Part shown: positions 62,841 to 64,000 of the stretch, one piece after another
Numbering within the stretch: position 1 is the first letter of the stretch
Layout of the letters: each line of letters opens with the position of its first letter
Source: Emcibacter nanhaiensis
GTDB lineage: Bacteria > Pseudomonadota > Alphaproteobacteria > Sphingomonadales > Emcibacteraceae
Direction of reading: 5' to 3'
Length of the DNA stretch: 64,000 nucleotides
NCBI RefSeq assembly: GCF_006385175.1
Contig: NZ_VFIY01000016.1
Span: forward strand, 23,501-87,500
Translations under genes and position numbers: made by a program
The notes under the pieces: model-generated
Database searches by the model: none
Told to the model about the DNA's origin: nothing
What the model saw: only the letters and a program-made list of their open reading frames with translations

Positions 62841-64000
62841 CTAATAGTGAATCACCCGCTCGGCCGGGAAGGTGAGCACGATGGTGGTGCCCTGATTGAG
62901 ACGGCTCTTGAGGTCGATGCGCCCGCCGTGCATCTCGATCATCTTCTTGACCAGGGCGAGGCCGAGGCCGGTACCTTCGATGGTCCGGGTCAGGTGGGAA
63001 CTGGACTGGGTGAAGGGTTCGAGGATATTTTCCTGGTCTTCTTCCGGGATGCCGACGCCGCTGTCCCGGACCATGAATTCCACCTCGCCCTGGGGCGAGA
63101 GGCCGGCCTTGACCTCGATGGCGCCGCCGGGCGGGGTGAATTTGATGGCGTTTGACACCAGGTTGAGCAGCATCTGTTTGAGCGAGCGCCGGTCGGCCAG
63201 CAGGTCCGGCAACGTGTCCGGATAGCTGCTGGTCAGGGTCAGCTCGTTTTTGCTGAGGGAATTTTTGACCATATTTTCCACGGTCATGATCACTTCGACC
63301 GCATCGACCACATCATCGCACAAATCAAAGCGGTCGGCTTCGATCTTGGACAGGTCGAGGATATCGTTGATGACATTGAGCAGGTGCTGACCGGCTTCGC
63401 GGATGTCGATCGAATAATCCTTATACTGGGGAATTTCGTGCGGGCCGAGGATCTCGTCGCAGAGGATGTCGGAAAAACCGATGATGGCATTGAGCGGTGT
63501 GCGCAGTTCATGGGACATCAGGGCCAGGAATTCGGATTTGGCCTGGTTAGCTTTTTCCGCAATTTCCTTGGCAAGGCGGAGATTCTCGGTCAATTCACTC
63601 ATGCGCCTGGTCTGTTCATACAACATGGCTTCCCGGAGTGTGGTCGGGGCGACCTTGTTGACCTGGACCAGACAGTGGGGGCGGCCGTCAGTGCCGGCAA
63701 CCGGCTTGACGGTGATGGAATGGGGCAGCGGAGCGGCGATATTGCTCCGTCCGTTGCTGTCCGGACAGACAAGCGGCAACGGATTCAAATTCATGTCCGG
63801 CGACAGGATGGAGCGGATACCGTGTTTCAGGGCGGCATGGATGGAGCGGCCGAGCTGGGCCTTGCCCTGTCCCGGAAACAGGTCGTCGATGGTGCTCCCT
63901 ACTATTTCCCTGCAGGGGAAACTGCAGTAAGGGGAGAACCAGTCATTGACGGCCAGGACGGTTTTCTCCGGTCCAAGAAGAATGATACCCGCTTCCAGCC
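62841..64000 (-). CDS. PAS sensor histidine kinase (5' end outside window)
   Basis: The frame is open from the window edge to the stop at 62841, so the gene begins beyond 64000 and at least 386 residues are seen. A PAS domain fills the first part ([20 protein letters not shown] and later residues). A coiled-coil linker leads to HisKA ([20 protein letters not shown]) and an ATPase domain ([40 protein letters not shown]). It ends about 100 bases upstream of murL on the same strand. Receptor and partner regulator are not visible. An internal ATG at 63794 could mislead start prediction; the conserved PAS residues before it rule it out. Confidence 0.85.
   Translation of the reverse strand, partial: LEAGIILLGPEKTVLAVNDWFSPYCSFPCREIVGSTIDDLFPGQGKAQLGRSIHAALKHGIRSILSPDMNLNPLPLVCPDSNGRSNIAAPLPHSITVKPVAGTDGRPHCLVQVNKVAPTTLREAMLYEQTRRMSELTENLRLAKEIAEKANQAKSEFLALMSHELRTPLNAIIGFSDILCDEILGPHEIPQYKDYSIDIREAGQHLLNVINDILDLSKIEADRFDLCDDVVDAVEVIMTVENMVKNSLSKNELTLTSSYPDTLPDLLADRRSLKQMLLNLVSNAIKFTPPGGAIEVKAGLSPQGEVEFMVRDSGVGIPEEDQENILEPFTQSSSHLTRTIEGTGLGLALVKKMIEMHGGRIDLKSRLNQGTTIVLTFPAERVIHY

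Overview
The window looks like a chromosomal segment of an aerobic, free-living alphaproteobacterium. The strongest sign is the block murA, DUF2948, hisG, hisD, UPF0262, low-molecular-weight phosphatase, infA, maf, ribonuclease E/G, yacG, tRNA-Phe, a gene order typical of that class. Most of the window is visibly GC-rich. The genus cannot be fixed from the sequence alone. There is no rRNA operon, CRISPR array, transposase or phage gene.

Layout. 0.3-5.6 kb: an EF-hand lipoprotein, a TPR histidine kinase, a lipocalin and a cold-adaptation pair (RhlE-type helicase plus cold-shock protein). 5.7-11.1 kb: dihydroorotase (pyrC), then mostly periplasmic genes: a protein whose mature form should begin with histidine (LPMO-like), a TerB-like membrane protein, a dihaem cytochrome c fused to rhodanese (with a decayed C-terminal copy nearby), a cupin and an IMPACT-domain protein. 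11.2-20.1 kb: the conserved housekeeping block, running leftwards with several ATGA overlaps, bounded by tRNA-Phe and by dcd, a 45-residue small ORF and tRNA-Thr. 20.2-26.3 kb: a TonB-dependent receptor, an AraC regulator, an SDR and a soluble PAS chemoreceptor.

26.7-39.7 kb is an acetate (short monocarboxylate) module: a cNMP/CBS/DUF294 protein, a DnaQ-type exonuclease, a two-subunit Na+/solute symporter, a CrbS-type kinase carrying its own symporter-like domain, the LuxR-type regulator CrbR, acetyl-CoA synthetase and a DcaP-like porin. Symporter and porin would bring substrate in, Acs would activate it, and CrbS/CrbR would set expression.

39.7-51.2 kb is mixed: dienelactone hydrolase, M3 peptidase, thioredoxin reductase, a ribosome-hibernation factor fused to a cold-shock domain, a class II amidotransferase divergent from a hemerythrin/ATP-grasp pair, a glycosyltransferase/LpxH-like pair and an acyl-CoA ligase. 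51.3-53.9 kb is a compact arsenate operon (arsR, GAPDH, arsJ). 54.1-56.7 kb is one AT-rich gene unlike its neighbours: a superfamily 2 helicase with a C-terminal nuclease-like domain, the best candidate for an undescribed, possibly antiphage, system. 56.7-64.0 kb holds a GFA protein, a secreted coiled-coil protein, a gamma-glutamylcyclotransferase-like protein, a GAF/PAS kinase, the murD2-murL pair (alternative route to D-glutamate in peptidoglycan) and a second kinase cut by the window edge.
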